In this document: piece by piece, positions 26,671 to 35,552 of the stretch
Position numbering within the stretch: position 1 is the stretch's first letter
Layout of the letters: the number at the start of each line of letters is the position of its first letter
Source of the DNA: Catelliglobosispora koreensis DSM 44566
GTDB lineage: Bacteria; Actinomycetota; Actinomycetes; Mycobacteriales; Micromonosporaceae
Length of the DNA stretch: 64,000 nucleotides
Reading direction: 5' to 3'
Assembly: GCF_000379685.1 (NCBI RefSeq)
Contig: NZ_KB903253.1
Coordinates: 1 to 64,000, forward strand
Position numbers and translations under genes: made by a program
The notes under the pieces: model-generated
What the model was told of the DNA's origin: nothing
Databases searched by the model: none
The model's input: the letters and a program-made list of their open reading frames with translations, nothing else

Positions 26671-28761
26671 CTAAGGCTCAGTGCGCCGCAGCTTGCCCGG
26701 CCACCAGACGAACCGTCCGGCTTCCAGGCTCAACGCGGGCACGAGCAGCGACCGGACGAGCAAGGTGTCCAGCAAGACACCGAAGGCCACCGCGAACGCG
26801 ACCTCGGCCACGAACACCACCGGCAGCACGGCCAGCGCGGCGAAGGTCGCCGCCAGGACGATGCCGGCCGAGGTGATGACCCCACCCGTGACGGCCAGTC
26901 CCTTGAGCGTTCCCGCGCGGTGCCCGATCTTTCCAGCCTCTTCGCGGACACGTGTCATGAGGAAGATGTTGTAGTCCACGCCCAGCGCCACGAGGAACAC
27001 GAACGCGAACAACGGGAATGACGAGTCCGCACCGGGGAACCCGAGCACATCGGTGAACACGAAACCGGAAATGCCCAGCGTCGCCAGATAGGACAGCACC
27101 ACGGTCGCGATCAGCAGCAGCGGCGCGATGATGGAGCGCAGCAACAGCATCAGGATGAGGAAGATAACGCCGAGCACGATCGGGATGATCAGGGTGCGGT
27201 CACGTTGCGACGTCGTCTGCACGTCGTAGTTGATGGCCGTGAACCCGCCGACCTTGGCGTCCGCCCCGGGAATCGCGTGTACCGCGGTGCGCAGCCGCTT
27301 AAGCGTTTCCGTCGCCTCTTTGCTGTCCGCCTTGTCAGTCAGGGTCGCGTCGATGCGCACGATCCCGTCGACGACCTTCGGCTGCGGCAACGGTGCTCCG
27401 GGCATCGGCGGCATGAACACACCGGTGTAAGGGACCGCGCTGTCGACACCCTTGATGCCCTTGACGGTCTCCAGGACGACAGCCAGCTTCTCTTGCTTCA
27501 CCATGACTTCGGCCGGATTGCCGGTGCCACCCGCGAAGTGAGCGTTGATGAGTTCCTGTGCCGAGACCGAGTCAGTCTGCTTCGTGAAGCTGTCGGTCTG
27601 GGGGATGCCGTCAGCGTCCAGTTTGGACAATCCGAGCACTCCGGCGAGCAGAATCAGTGTGGTGCCAACCCACACGATGCGCGGCCGCTTGCCGACGAGA
27701 CCGGCGACCTTGGCCCACAGGCCTTTCGTCTCGGCAGGTTCAGAACCGAAGGCTGGGCGGAACGGCCAGAACAGCACCCGCCCGCACAGCGCCAAAATCG
27801 CGGGCAGCAGCGTCAGCGAGACGAGCAGGCTGGCCGCGATGCCAATGGCGCCAACGGGTCCCAGGCCCTTGTTTGACGACAGATCTGAGAAAAGCAGGCA
27901 CAGCAAACCGAGGATGACGGTCGCGCCACTGGCCACGATCGGCTCGAACGACGCCCGCAGCGCGATCTTGATCGCGTCGAAGCGGCTCTGGTGTCCCCGG
28001 AGCTCCTCACGGAACCGTGACACGAGCAGCATGGCGTAGTCGGTCGCGGCGCCCAGGACCAGCACGTTGAGAATCGCCTGACTCTGACCGGAAACGTCGA
28101 TGACGTCTTCGCGGGCGAGCAGATAAATCACGCCGTTGGCGAGCACATAGGCCAGCCCGGCGCAGAACAGCACGACGAAAGGCAGCAGTGGGCTGCGGTA
28201 GACGGCCAGCAGGATGAGCAAAATCACGCCGACGGTCACCAGGAGCAGCGTCCCGTCAATCGACTCGAAGACCTTCATCAGGTCGGTGAGGATGCCGCCG
28301 AGCCCGCCGACGTGCGCCTTGAGCCCATCAGCCGTGCCGATGTTGGCACGAATCCACTCGATGTGCTCGACGTTCTTCTTCGAATCCGTGCCATTGAACA
28401 GCAGCAGCACCTGTGCCGCCTTGCCGTCCTTGGACACGATAGGAGTGCGGCTGATCGGGTCTCCGGCCAGCGTGTCACCGAACTCGGCGGAGATCTTGTC
28501 CACCTGAGACTTGATGGTGCTCTTGTCCGCGTCGGTCAGCCCGCCGTCACGCCCGTAAATGAGCAGAGCCGGAACGACATCGGAATCCATGAACTTCTTG
28601 TTGAGCTCCAAGACCTCGGTGGCCTCGGCGGTCTTCGGCAGGAACGCGGCGTTGTCGTTTTGCTGGACATCAGCCGTCTTTGAGGAGGGGCCTGACATGA
28701 CGCCCGCGATCAGCAGCCACGCCAAGATGCCTAGAGCAGGGACTATCCACCGCAATCTCAT
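26671..28761 (-). CDS. MMPL family RND-type transporter
   Basis: A 696-residue RND-superfamily exporter with the MMPL plan: one N-terminal helix, a large outer domain (about 35-170), five helices, an intracellular stretch, a second outer domain (about 370-515) and five more helices. Typical motifs are VVLGAATDYAMLLVSRFREEL in the first half and VALGVDYNIFLMTRVREE in the second, which carry the proton-relay Asp residues. MMPL proteins export lipids, siderophores or drugs. The cargo here is unknown. GGAGTGA precedes the ATG. An inverted repeat 23 bases upstream may be an operator. Confidence 0.92.
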   Translation of the reverse strand: MRLRWIVPALGILAWLLIAGVMSGPSSKTADVQQNDNAAFLPKTAEATEVLELNKKFMDSDVVPALLIYGRDGGLTDADKSTIKSQVDKISAEFGDTLAGDPISRTPIVSKDGKAAQVLLLFNGTDSKKNVEHIEWIRANIGTADGLKAHVGGLGGILTDLMKVFESIDGTLLLVTVGVILLILLAVYRSPLLPFVVLFCAGLAYVLANGVIYLLAREDVIDVSGQSQAILNVLVLGAATDYAMLLVSRFREELRGHQSRFDAIKIALRASFEPIVASGATVILGLLCLLFSDLSSNKGLGPVGAIGIAASLLVSLTLLPAILALCGRVLFWPFRPAFGSEPAETKGLWAKVAGLVGKRPRIVWVGTTLILLAGVLGLSKLDADGIPQTDSFTKQTDSVSAQELINAHFAGGTGNPAEVMVKQEKLAVVLETVKGIKGVDSAVPYTGVFMPPMPGAPLPQPKVVDGIVRIDATLTDKADSKEATETLKRLRTAVHAIPGADAKVGGFTAINYDVQTTSQRDRTLIIPIVLGVIFLILMLLLRSIIAPLLLIATVVLSYLATLGISGFVFTDVLGFPGADSSFPLFAFVFLVALGVDYNIFLMTRVREEAGKIGHRAGTLKGLAVTGGVITSAGIVLAATFAALAVLPVVFVAEVAFAVAFGVLLDTLLVRSLLVPALSLEAGRFVWWPGKLRRTEP

Positions 28762-28783
28762 CTGTCACTCCATGACACCATTA

Positions 28784-28797
28784 GTGAAAGGTTTCAC
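28784..28797. promoter_or_regulatory. Candidate operator for the MMPL gene
   Basis: GTGAAA-GG-TTTCAC is a perfect 6-bp inverted repeat with a 2-base centre, 23 bases upstream of the MMPL start. TetR-type repressors often bind such sites before exporter genes, but no regulator gene lies beside it. Confidence 0.3.
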
Positions 28798-28863
28798 AAG
28801 CTCTGCTAATCGCACACGTTACCGATCGCGATAAAGGCTCATGAACCGGGGTCGGAGTAACCT

Positions 28864-29505
28864 GTGCACGTGACTACCGTTGCGCCCCTGACCGTCATCC
28901 GCGCCGGTCTCGTCGACTATCTGACCGCCTGGGACGAGCAGCGCCGCCTGCACGAAGGTGTCGTGGCCGGAACGCAGCCCAACACCGTCATGCTGCTAGA
29001 GCACCCGAGCGTCTACACCGCCGGCAAACTCACCGAGGCATGGGAACGTCCCTTTGACGGCACCCCAGTGGTCGATGTCGACCGGGGCGGCAAGATCACC
29101 TGGCACGGTCCGGGACAGATCGTCGGATACCCCATCGTGAAGTTGCCGGTCATCCGCGGCGGTCTCGCCGACGTGGTCGCACACGTGCGCCGCACCGAGC
29201 AGATGCTCATCAACGTCTGTGCCGATCTGGGGCTGGAAACCGCCCGGGTCAAAGGAAAGTCAGGCGTCTGGGTAGAAGACCGCAAGGTCGCCGCGATCGG
29301 CATCCGTGTCGCGCGGGGCGTGAGCCTGCACGGGTTCGCCCTCAACTGCGACCCCGACATGACTTACTTCGGCAATATCGTCCCCTGCGGCATCAAAGAC
29401 GCCACGGCCACTTCGCTCACGCAAGAGCTGGGCCGGCCGGTGACGGTCGACGAGGTTCTGCCCTACGTCGAACGCCACCTGCCAGAGTTGCTCGCTACGG
29501 ACTAA
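28864..29505 (+). CDS. lipB: Lipoyl(octanoyl) transferase LipB
   Basis: A 213-residue LipB. It moves octanoyl from acyl carrier protein to lipoyl domains, the first step of lipoylation, and LipA (31021) then adds sulfur. The active-site Cys175 lies in NIVPCGIKD and the conserved Lys141 in [23 protein letters not shown] is the family motif. Two GTG codons (28864 and 28870) can start it. The last 11 bases overlap the convergent AspRS gene. In M. tuberculosis lipB and lipA are adjacent, whereas here a tRNA synthetase gene sits between. Confidence 0.95.
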   Translation: MHVTTVAPLTVIRAGLVDYLTAWDEQRRLHEGVVAGTQPNTVMLLEHPSVYTAGKLTEAWERPFDGTPVVDVDRGGKITWHGPGQIVGYPIVKLPVIRGGLADVVAHVRRTEQMLINVCADLGLETARVKGKSGVWVEDRKVAAIGIRVARGVSLHGFALNCDPDMTYFGNIVPCGIKDATATSLTQELGRPVTVDEVLPYVERHLPELLATD

Positions 29506-30727
29506 TGCGTGTGAGGTCCCGCGGGAAAGCGGTGACTTCACGGACGTTCGCCGCACCGGTTATCCGGGAGATCAGGCGCTCCAGGCCGATCGCGAAACCG
29601 CCGTGCGGCGGGAAGCCCAGTTTGAAGGACTCCACATAGGACTTCACTGGTCCCAGCGGTTCACCCCGCTGCTCCAGCGCCGCGATGTAGTCCTCATAAC
29701 GGTGCAGCCGCTGGCCACCCGTCACCAGCTCGATCCCACGGAACAACAGGTCGAATCCGTTGGAGTAGCCCGGCCGGTGTGGGTCGGGATGGGTGTAGAA
29801 CGGCCGCTTCCTCATCGGGTACCCGGTGATGTAAACGAAGTCGCTTTGATGCTCTTTAAGCGCCCACTCACCGAGCGCTCTCTCGTCGGCGGGAGAAAGG
29901 TCCGGCTCTTGCGGGTCGGCGCCCGCGATTTCGAGCGCGTCTGCGAAGTGCAGCGCCGGAATCTCCGCGGGCACTTCGATGTCACTGACGCGTCCCATAA
30001 TCCCGGCCATGACGTCGCGCAAAACACGCATCACGTCGCGGTGGTCCTCGATGAACCCAAGCTCAGCGTCCAGTGAGGTGTATTGCGCCAGGTGCCGCGT
30101 CGTGTCATGCGGTTCGGCCCTAAACACTGGCCCGACCTCGAACACGCGCTCATAGACGCCGACCATCAGCTGCTTGTAGAACTGCGGCGACTGGGCGAGA
30201 AAGCCCGGCCGTCCAAAGTAGTCCAGCGCGAAGACGTTGGCTCCGGACTCGGTCGCGGACTCCACGATTTTGGGCGTGAAGATTTCGGTGAAACCTAGCC
30301 CGTCCAACGTTTCGCGGAACGCCTTCACCGCTTCAGCGCCTAGTTTGAGGGCGTCCTTTCGCGACGGATGCCGCAGCGAAAGCGGGGCGTGGTCCAGCTG
30401 CGAAGGCAGCGCGGGACTCAGCGAGGGCCGGAAGATCTCAAACGGCGTCTCGTGCTGCGCACCGGAAAGGAGGGTGAGTTCAGACTCGACGAGCTCCACC
30501 CCACCCGGGGCGATCTCGTTCTCCTTGACGATTCCCGTAACCCTGATCACGGATTCTTCGGGCGGCAGCGGCGTTCCCGGCGGAAAAACCACCTGGGCCA
30601 GGCCCGCCCGGTCACGCAGGATCAGAAACGAAACGGACTTGAGTTCGCGGCGGCGGTTTACCCAGCCGGCCAATGTCACGCGCTCCCCTGCATGCAGGGT
30701 GAGCTCAGTAGACAGGATGCGTTGCAT
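29495..30727 (-). CDS. aspS: Archaeal-type aspartate--tRNA(Asp/Asn) ligase
   Basis: A 410-residue class II synthetase of the short archaeal/eukaryal AspRS type, not the roughly 600-residue bacterial type with a GAD insertion. The N-terminal OB fold has [21 protein letters not shown]. Motif 2 reads [11 protein letters not shown] followed by [10 protein letters not shown], and motif 3 is [11 protein letters not shown], ending in [10 protein letters not shown]. After GWV comes Asn where discriminating archaeal enzymes have Trp26 (remembered from T. kodakarensis), so it may charge both tRNA-Asp and tRNA-Asn. GAGGAGG precedes the ATG. A T-box-like leader fills the region before it, so uncharged tRNA probably switches it on. 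Confidence 0.9.
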   Translation of the reverse strand: MQRILSTELTLHAGERVTLAGWVNRRRELKSVSFLILRDRAGLAQVVFPPGTPLPPEESVIRVTGIVKENEIAPGGVELVESELTLLSGAQHETPFEIFRPSLSPALPSQLDHAPLSLRHPSRKDALKLGAEAVKAFRETLDGLGFTEIFTPKIVESATESGANVFALDYFGRPGFLAQSPQFYKQLMVGVYERVFEVGPVFRAEPHDTTRHLAQYTSLDAELGFIEDHRDVMRVLRDVMAGIMGRVSDIEVPAEIPALHFADALEIAGADPQEPDLSPADERALGEWALKEHQSDFVYITGYPMRKRPFYTHPDPHRPGYSNGFDLLFRGIELVTGGQRLHRYEDYIAALEQRGEPLGPVKSYVESFKLGFPPHGGFAIGLERLISRITGAANVREVTAFPRDLTRISP

Positions 30728-30739
30728 GGCTTTTCCTCC

Positions 30740-30950
30740 TCATTCTCGCAACGCCATCCCCATGGGCGAACGTGGCGAGTCCCTTGGCAGAGTCGCCTCA
30801 GGGCACCTGCCGGGAGTCGCCACGTTCGTTGTGCGGGCGAGTATGGGAAAACCTCGCGGTGCCACCGCACTTTCGCCCATCCTCGTGGGCCTCGGCAGCG
30901 CTTTGACGGGGGTCACTGTCATGGGCGTCACACCATGACTCACCTCGGCA
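30740..30950 (-). promoter_or_regulatory. T-box-like riboswitch leader of the AspRS gene
   Basis: On the minus strand GGTGGCACCGCG (30855-30866) matches the T-box core GGUGGNACCGCG. Upstream a 7-bp stem (30918-30924 with 30933-30939) closes the loop TGTGACGC, which contains GAC (30927-30929), an Asp codon that could serve as specifier. GGGCGA before the T-box can pair with TCGCCC after it. Downstream a long hairpin (GAACGTGGCGA, 30817-30827, pairs with 30768-30778) could terminate transcription or hide the ribosome site, though no T-run follows. Limits are approximate. Confidence 0.7.
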
Positions 30951-31020
30951 AAGGAGCTGTTGCGGGCATCATAGCGGCCCACCAAAGCGATTTACCGCCC
31001 CCTGGACGTACGCTGAGGGA

Positions 31021-31992
31021 ATGACCACAGTCGTGCCTGAAGGCAGGCGTCTGCTTCGGATCGAAGCGCGCAACGCCGAGACTCCCATCGAGCGCAAGCC
31101 TGACTGGATCAAAGTCAAGGCGAAGATGGGCCCGGAGTTCACCGAGCTGCACGGCCTAGTTAAGCGTGAAGGCCTGCACACGGTGTGCCAAGAGGCTGGC
31201 TGCCCCAACATTTACGAGTGCTGGGAAGACCGCGAAGCCACCTTCCTCATCGGTGGCGACCAATGCACCCGCCGTTGTGACTTCTGCCAGATCGACACGG
31301 GCAAGCCCGCCGAGTTCGACGCTGACGAGCCGCGCCGCGTGGCCGAGTCGGTCGCGACTATGGGCCTGCGTTACGCGACTATCACCGGTGTGGCTCGCGA
31401 CGACCTGCCCGACGGCGGCGCGTGGCTCTATGCCGAGACGGTGCGCCAGATCCACGCGCTCGCGCGGGGATCCAGTGAGCAGAGCCATGGCCTCGTGGCC
31501 CGTTGCGGCGTCGAGCTGCTGATCCCCGACTTCAACGGCGACCCTGTGCTTCTGGCTCAAGTCTTTGCTTCTAGGCCTGAAGTCCTGGCTCACAATGTGG
31601 AGACGGTCCCCCGCATCTTCAAGCGCATCCGCCCGGCGTTTCGTTATGAGCGCTCGCTCGATGTCATCACGCAGGCCCGCACGGCCGGTCTGGTGACCAA
31701 GTCAAACCTGATCCTGGGCATGGGCGAGGAGCGCGCGGAGATCTCCCAGGCGCTCAAGGACCTGGTGGAAGCGGGCTGTGAGCTGATCACCATCACGCAA
31801 TACCTGCGCCCGAGCACCCGTCACCACCCCGTGGAGCGCTGGGTGAAGCCCGAGGAGTTCGTCGAGCTGCGCGAAGAAGCACTCGAGCTCGGCTTCTCCG
31901 GGGTCATGTCCGGTCCCCTCGTTCGCTCGTCCTACCGCGCTGGCCGTTTGTACCAGCAGGCACTCGACGCGCGCGTTCCCGCGGCCAACTAG
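31021..31992 (+). CDS. lipA: Lipoyl synthase LipA
   Basis: A 323-residue radical SAM enzyme that inserts two sulfur atoms into octanoyl groups on lipoyl domains. The auxiliary iron-sulfur cluster ligands are Cys56, Cys61 and Cys67 (C-x4-C-x5-C), and the radical SAM cluster ligands are Cys82, Cys86 and Cys89 (C-x3-C-x2-C), all present. VQ-free C-terminus includes SSYRAG, the serine that ligates the auxiliary cluster. Start ATG at 31021 gives standard length. It probably is co-transcribed with the DUF4191 gene 10 bases downstream. Confidence 0.97.
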   Translation: MTTVVPEGRRLLRIEARNAETPIERKPDWIKVKAKMGPEFTELHGLVKREGLHTVCQEAGCPNIYECWEDREATFLIGGDQCTRRCDFCQIDTGKPAEFDADEPRRVAESVATMGLRYATITGVARDDLPDGGAWLYAETVRQIHALARGSSEQSHGLVARCGVELLIPDFNGDPVLLAQVFASRPEVLAHNVETVPRIFKRIRPAFRYERSLDVITQARTAGLVTKSNLILGMGEERAEISQALKDLVEAGCELITITQYLRPSTRHHPVERWVKPEEFVELREEALELGFSGVMSGPLVRSSYRAGRLYQQALDARVPAAN

Positions 31993-32002
31993 ACTCACGT
32001 TC

Positions 32003-32701
32003 ATGGCAAAGGCCCCAGAGGAAAAGGTCTCCTTCATCACGCGGTTGAAGCAGATCGGCATGGTGTTCCAATTCACCGCGAAGCAGGATAAGAAATTCGT
32101 CCCGCTGGTCATCGTCGCGGTGCTGATACCCATCGCCATCTCGGTTGGCCTGTGGTTCGTCTGGGGCTGGCTGGTCATTCCGCTCGGCATCATGCTGACG
32201 CTGCTCGCCGTGCTGATCGTGCTGAACCTGCGGTCCAACACCGCCATGATGGCGTCGATGGAAGGCCAGCCTGGGGCGGCCATTCACCTCATCAGCAACA
32301 TGCGTGGCAACTGGCGTGCCAACCCGGAGAAGCCCCTCGCCGCGACGACGCAGATGGATGTCGTTCACCTCGTGATCGGCAAGCCTGGCGTCATCCTCAT
32401 CGGCGAGGGCAACCCACAGCGCGTCAAGCAGATGATCACCGAGCAGAAGCGCCGCCTGGGCAAGGTCGTCGGCGACGCCCCGCTCTATGACTACATCATC
32501 GGCAATGACGAAGGTCAGCTGCCGCTGCGCAAGCTGCGCTCCACGCTGATTCGCATGCCCAACAACATCTCCGGCAAGGAAATCAACAACCTTGACCGGG
32601 CGCTGACCGCGCTGACGGCCCGGCCGCAGATGCCCAAGGGCCAGCTGCCTAAGGAGTTCCGCCCGCCCAAGGGCGCGACCCGTCAGATGCGCGGCCGCTA
32701 A
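32003..32701 (+). CDS. DUF4191 family membrane protein
   Basis: A 232-residue protein with two central membrane helices (about 34-55 and 58-78) and a cytoplasmic C-terminal domain with GKPGVILIGEGNPQRVKQM, ending in basic, Pro-rich residues. It is the DUF4191 family, found directly after lipA in mycobacteria (Rv2219, by memory). Its role is unknown; the conserved position suggests a link to lipoylation or glutamine synthetase. The last four bases overlap the convergent RDD gene. Confidence 0.85.
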   Translation: MAKAPEEKVSFITRLKQIGMVFQFTAKQDKKFVPLVIVAVLIPIAISVGLWFVWGWLVIPLGIMLTLLAVLIVLNLRSNTAMMASMEGQPGAAIHLISNMRGNWRANPEKPLAATTQMDVVHLVIGKPGVILIGEGNPQRVKQMITEQKRRLGKVVGDAPLYDYIIGNDEGQLPLRKLRSTLIRMPNNISGKEINNLDRALTALTARPQMPKGQLPKEFRPPKGATRQMRGR

Positions 32702-33066
32702 GCCTTGGAGATCGCCGGGTCATACCGGCGGATAAGCGTGCCAGAAGCGCGGTCGTGCAGACCGCGCTTTTCGCTGTCGTTGATCAGCGCGGGGACGGCC
32801 AGCGCGAGCAGCACGGCACGCACGAAGGCGCGTGGGATGCCTACCGGCTGTCCGTTGTCGTAACTCAGGCAGGTCAGGCCCAGAAGGCGCATGCCCGGCG
32901 TCTGGCCGAACAGGCCAATGAAGAACGTGTATGCCACGATCAGCACGAGCACCGGCGCCCAGCCATCCACCATGGGCCGGGCGAACAGCCCTGAGATAAG
33001 CAGGCAGAGGATCCAGTCAGCCATCAGGGCAGCGAAACGCCGGGTGTAGGAGGGTGTGTCCACCAC
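32698..33066 (-). CDS. RDD family membrane protein
   Basis: A 122-residue protein of the RDD family. The motif reads [20 protein letters not shown], and three hydrophobic helices are visible, with [11 protein letters not shown] in the middle and [10 protein letters not shown] at the end. The RDD family has no settled function. The start is uncertain: two adjacent GTG codons (33063 and 33066) give [10 protein letters not shown], and the frame is open to 33159. It is divergent from glnA and overlaps DUF4191 by four bases tail to tail. The same order (lipA, DUF4191, RDD, glnA) is conserved in mycobacteria. Confidence 0.8.
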   Translation of the reverse strand: MVDTPSYTRRFAALMADWILCLLISGLFARPMVDGWAPVLVLIVAYTFFIGLFGQTPGMRLLGLTCLSYDNGQPVGIPRAFVRAVLLALAVPALINDSEKRGLHDRASGTLIRRYDPAISKA

Positions 33067-33179
33067 AACAGGGTACTCATGGGCGACGTAACATGGCCGA
33101 AACAGAGGCGACACGACCGGGCAACCAGGTAGTTCTACCTTCGGGGCCAGCCAACCCAAGAATGTTAAGCCAGGAGGAC

Positions 33180-34616
33180 GTGTTGTTCGCCAATTCCGAG
33201 GAGCTCCTTCAATACCTCAGGACTGAGGGCGTGAAGTTCGTTGACGTCCGTTTCTGTGACTTGCCCGGCGTGATGCAGTTCTTCACCGTCCCGGTCGAGT
33301 CCTTTGACGCCAGCGTCTTCAGGGACGGTCTTGCGTTCGACGGGTCGTCGATCCGGGGCTTCCAGGCGATTCACGAGTCGGACATGCTGCTCCTGCCCGA
33401 CGTGACCACCGCTTTCATCGACCCGTTCCGGGTGCAGAAGACGCTCGCCCTGAACTTCTTCATCCACGACCCGTTCACGCGTGAGGCCTACTCCCGTGAC
33501 CCCCGCAACGTCGCCAAGAAGGCCGAGGCCTACCTCGCCTCCAGCGGCATCGCGGACACCGCATACTTCGGCGCCGAGGCCGAGTTCTACATCTTCGACT
33601 CCATCCGTCACTCTTCGGCGGCGAACGAAGCGTTCTACCACATCGACTCAATCGAGGGTGCGTGGAACACGGGCGCTTCCGCCGAGGCCGACGGCTCCGC
33701 TAACCGTGGCTACAAGCCTGGCTACAAGGGCGGTTACTTCCCGGTCGCGCCGACCGACCACTACGCCGACCTGCGGGACCAGATGGTCTCCAACCTGGTG
33801 TCGCTCGGTTTCACCGTTGAGCGTGCGCACCACGAGGTAGGCACGGCCGGCCAGGCTGAGATCAACTACCGCTTCAGCACGCTGCTCGCCTCCGGCGACC
33901 AGATGCAGCTGTTCAAGTACGTCGTGAAGAACACCGCCTGGCACGCTGGCAAGACCGCGACCTTCATGCCGAAGCCACTGTTCGGCGACAACGGTTCGGG
34001 CATGCACACGCACCAGAGCCTCTGGCTCGGCGGCGAGAACCTGATGTACGACGAGACCGGTTACGCCGGCCTGTCGGACACCGCCCGCTGGTACATCGGC
34101 GGTCTGTTGCACCACGCGCCTTCGCTGCTCGCCTTCACCAACCCGACGGTGAACTCCTACCGTCGTCTGGTGCCGGGCTACGAGGCTCCGGTCAACCTGG
34201 TTTACTCGCAGCGCAACCGTTCCGCTTGCACGCGTATCCCGGTCACCGGGACCAACGCGAAGGCCAAGCGCATCGAGTTCCGTTGCCCCGACCCGTCGAG
34301 CAACCCTTACCTCGCGTTCTCCGCGATGCTGATGGCTGGCCTTGACGGTGTCAAGAACAAGATCGAGCCGCCAGCACCGGTTGACAAGGACCTCTACGAC
34401 CTTCCGCCGGAGGAGGCGGCTCAGGTCACGCAGGTTCCTGGTTCGCTCGGTGAGGTGCTGACCGGCCTGGAGAAGGACCACGACTACCTGCTCGCTGGTG
34501 GCGTGTTCACCCAGGACCTCGTTGACACGTGGATCGACTACAAGCGTTCGGCGGAAATCGCGCCGATCTCGCTGCGGCCGACCCCGCACGAATTCGCGTT
34601 GTACTTCGACGTGTGA
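33180..34616 (+). CDS. glnA: Glutamine synthetase type I
   Basis: A 478-residue type I glutamine synthetase, making glutamine from glutamate, ammonia and [24 protein letters not shown], the metal-binding [20 protein letters not shown] and the Asn/Arg-loop NRSACTRIP are present. Tyr406 in [10 protein letters not shown] is the adenylylation site used by GlnE (41349-44123). GTG at 33180 follows AGGAGG by only two bases; the TTG at 33183 is at better spacing and gives the canonical N-terminus MFANSEELL. The frame stays open to 33054. A terminator follows. Confidence 0.95.
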   Translation: MLFANSEELLQYLRTEGVKFVDVRFCDLPGVMQFFTVPVESFDASVFRDGLAFDGSSIRGFQAIHESDMLLLPDVTTAFIDPFRVQKTLALNFFIHDPFTREAYSRDPRNVAKKAEAYLASSGIADTAYFGAEAEFYIFDSIRHSSAANEAFYHIDSIEGAWNTGASAEADGSANRGYKPGYKGGYFPVAPTDHYADLRDQMVSNLVSLGFTVERAHHEVGTAGQAEINYRFSTLLASGDQMQLFKYVVKNTAWHAGKTATFMPKPLFGDNGSGMHTHQSLWLGGENLMYDETGYAGLSDTARWYIGGLLHHAPSLLAFTNPTVNSYRRLVPGYEAPVNLVYSQRNRSACTRIPVTGTNAKAKRIEFRCPDPSSNPYLAFSAMLMAGLDGVKNKIEPPAPVDKDLYDLPPEEAAQVTQVPGSLGEVLTGLEKDHDYLLAGGVFTQDLVDTWIDYKRSAEIAPISLRPTPHEFALYFDV

Positions 34617-34671
34617 GCGAAGCGAGCGCGTCGAAGCAGAATTGCAGTGACGTGTAAATCGTCTGACGCGT

Positions 34672-34701
34672 AAAGGCCCGTCCCGGCTGGGGCGGGCCTT
34701 T
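34672..34701 (+). terminator. Rho-independent terminator of glnA
   Basis: AAAGGCCCGTCCC (672-684 of the 34-kb block) and GGGGCGGGCCTTT (689-701) form a 13-bp stem with one G-T pair and a GGCT loop, with the T-stretch running into TATGAT. It lies 56 bases after glnA. Confidence 0.8.
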
Positions 34702-34716
34702 ATGATGTGCCGGATA
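34701..34716 (+). promoter_or_regulatory. Candidate -10 element before the ion channel gene
   Basis: TATGAT (34701-34706) lies ten bases before the ATG at 34716, overlapping the last T of the glnA terminator. There is no ribosome site before the ATG, so a leaderless transcript is plausible. No convincing -35 element was seen. Confidence 0.35.
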
Positions 34717-35525
34717 TGTCCAATTTAACTGCTGCGCTGCACCGGATCGCGCACTCGCGTGCGTTCAATGGGATCACCGTCGGCGTCATCCTCTTCAACG
34801 CCCTCCTTTTAGGACTCCAGACCTATCCGCGGCTTGAGCAAGACGTTGGCTCGGTTATCTCCACATTGGATCACCTGTGCCTGGCGTTCTTCATCGTCGA
34901 GCTGGCGATCCGCATAGGCGCGCACGGCAGCAAGCCGATGGAGTTCTTCAAATCCGGCTGGAATCTGTTCGACTTCGCCATTGTCGTCGCGGCTCTGCTG
35001 CCAGGCATCCGCGAGAACATCACGCTGCTGCGGTTGGCACGGCTGGCCCGGATTCTGCGCTCGGTGCGGATCTTCCCGCAGATGCGCATCATCATGGTCG
35101 CGATTGGACGGAGCATCCCGGGCGCGCTGAGCTTGCTCATGGTCGCGCTGATGGTGCTCTACATCTACGCGATGCTCGGCTGGATCCTGTTCCACGAAGC
35201 GTTCCCCGAGCAGTACGGCACCATTGGCACAGCCTTGGTCAGCCTGTTCTGCTTGCTCGCGCTCGATGACCTGACCAACGTGGTACGCCCGGCTTACGAC
35301 TACTCAGCCTGGACCTTGGTCTACTACATCAGCTTTGTCGTGTTCGCAGCGCTGGTCCTCCTGAACATCCTGCTCGGCGTCGTCATCAACTCGATGGAAG
35401 AAGCGCGCGAGATGGAAGCCAAGGCGGACGCCGCTGACGATCCCATGCACGCGAAGATCGAAGCGCTCTACCAAGCCGCCAACGACCTGCGTGCCGAGTA
35501 TGCCCAGTCAGCTAGAGACAGCTAA
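34716..35525 (+). CDS. Voltage-gated cation channel-like protein (six-helix ion transport domain)
   Basis: A 269-residue protein with six membrane helices like bacterial sodium channels (NaChBac/BacNav type). The fourth helix carries regularly spaced arginines (LRLARLARILRSVRIFPQMR). Helices five and six flank a pore loop reading FCLLALDDLTNVV, in place of the LESW filter of known BacNav channels. The sixth helix ends in LLGVVINSMEEARE, followed by a C-terminal coiled coil, typical of these tetrameric channels. Ion selectivity therefore cannot be inferred. ATG at 34716 is preferred; a GTG at 34707 is possible. Confidence 0.85.
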   Translation: MSNLTAALHRIAHSRAFNGITVGVILFNALLLGLQTYPRLEQDVGSVISTLDHLCLAFFIVELAIRIGAHGSKPMEFFKSGWNLFDFAIVVAALLPGIRENITLLRLARLARILRSVRIFPQMRIIMVAIGRSIPGALSLLMVALMVLYIYAMLGWILFHEAFPEQYGTIGTALVSLFCLLALDDLTNVVRPAYDYSAWTLVYYISFVVFAALVLLNILLGVVINSMEEAREMEAKADAADDPMHAKIEALYQAANDLRAEYAQSARDS

Positions 35526-35552
35526 GCGAACCCGCTGGTAACCTGCCCCTTC

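Noticed and set aside
30740-30985. Short minus-strand open frames before the AspRS gene
   Set aside because: The region is better explained by the T-box-like RNA; the frames have no conserved motif or ribosome site.
33648-34589. A 313-codon open frame opposite glnA
   Set aside because: Entirely inside glnA with the composition of a reverse-strand shadow.
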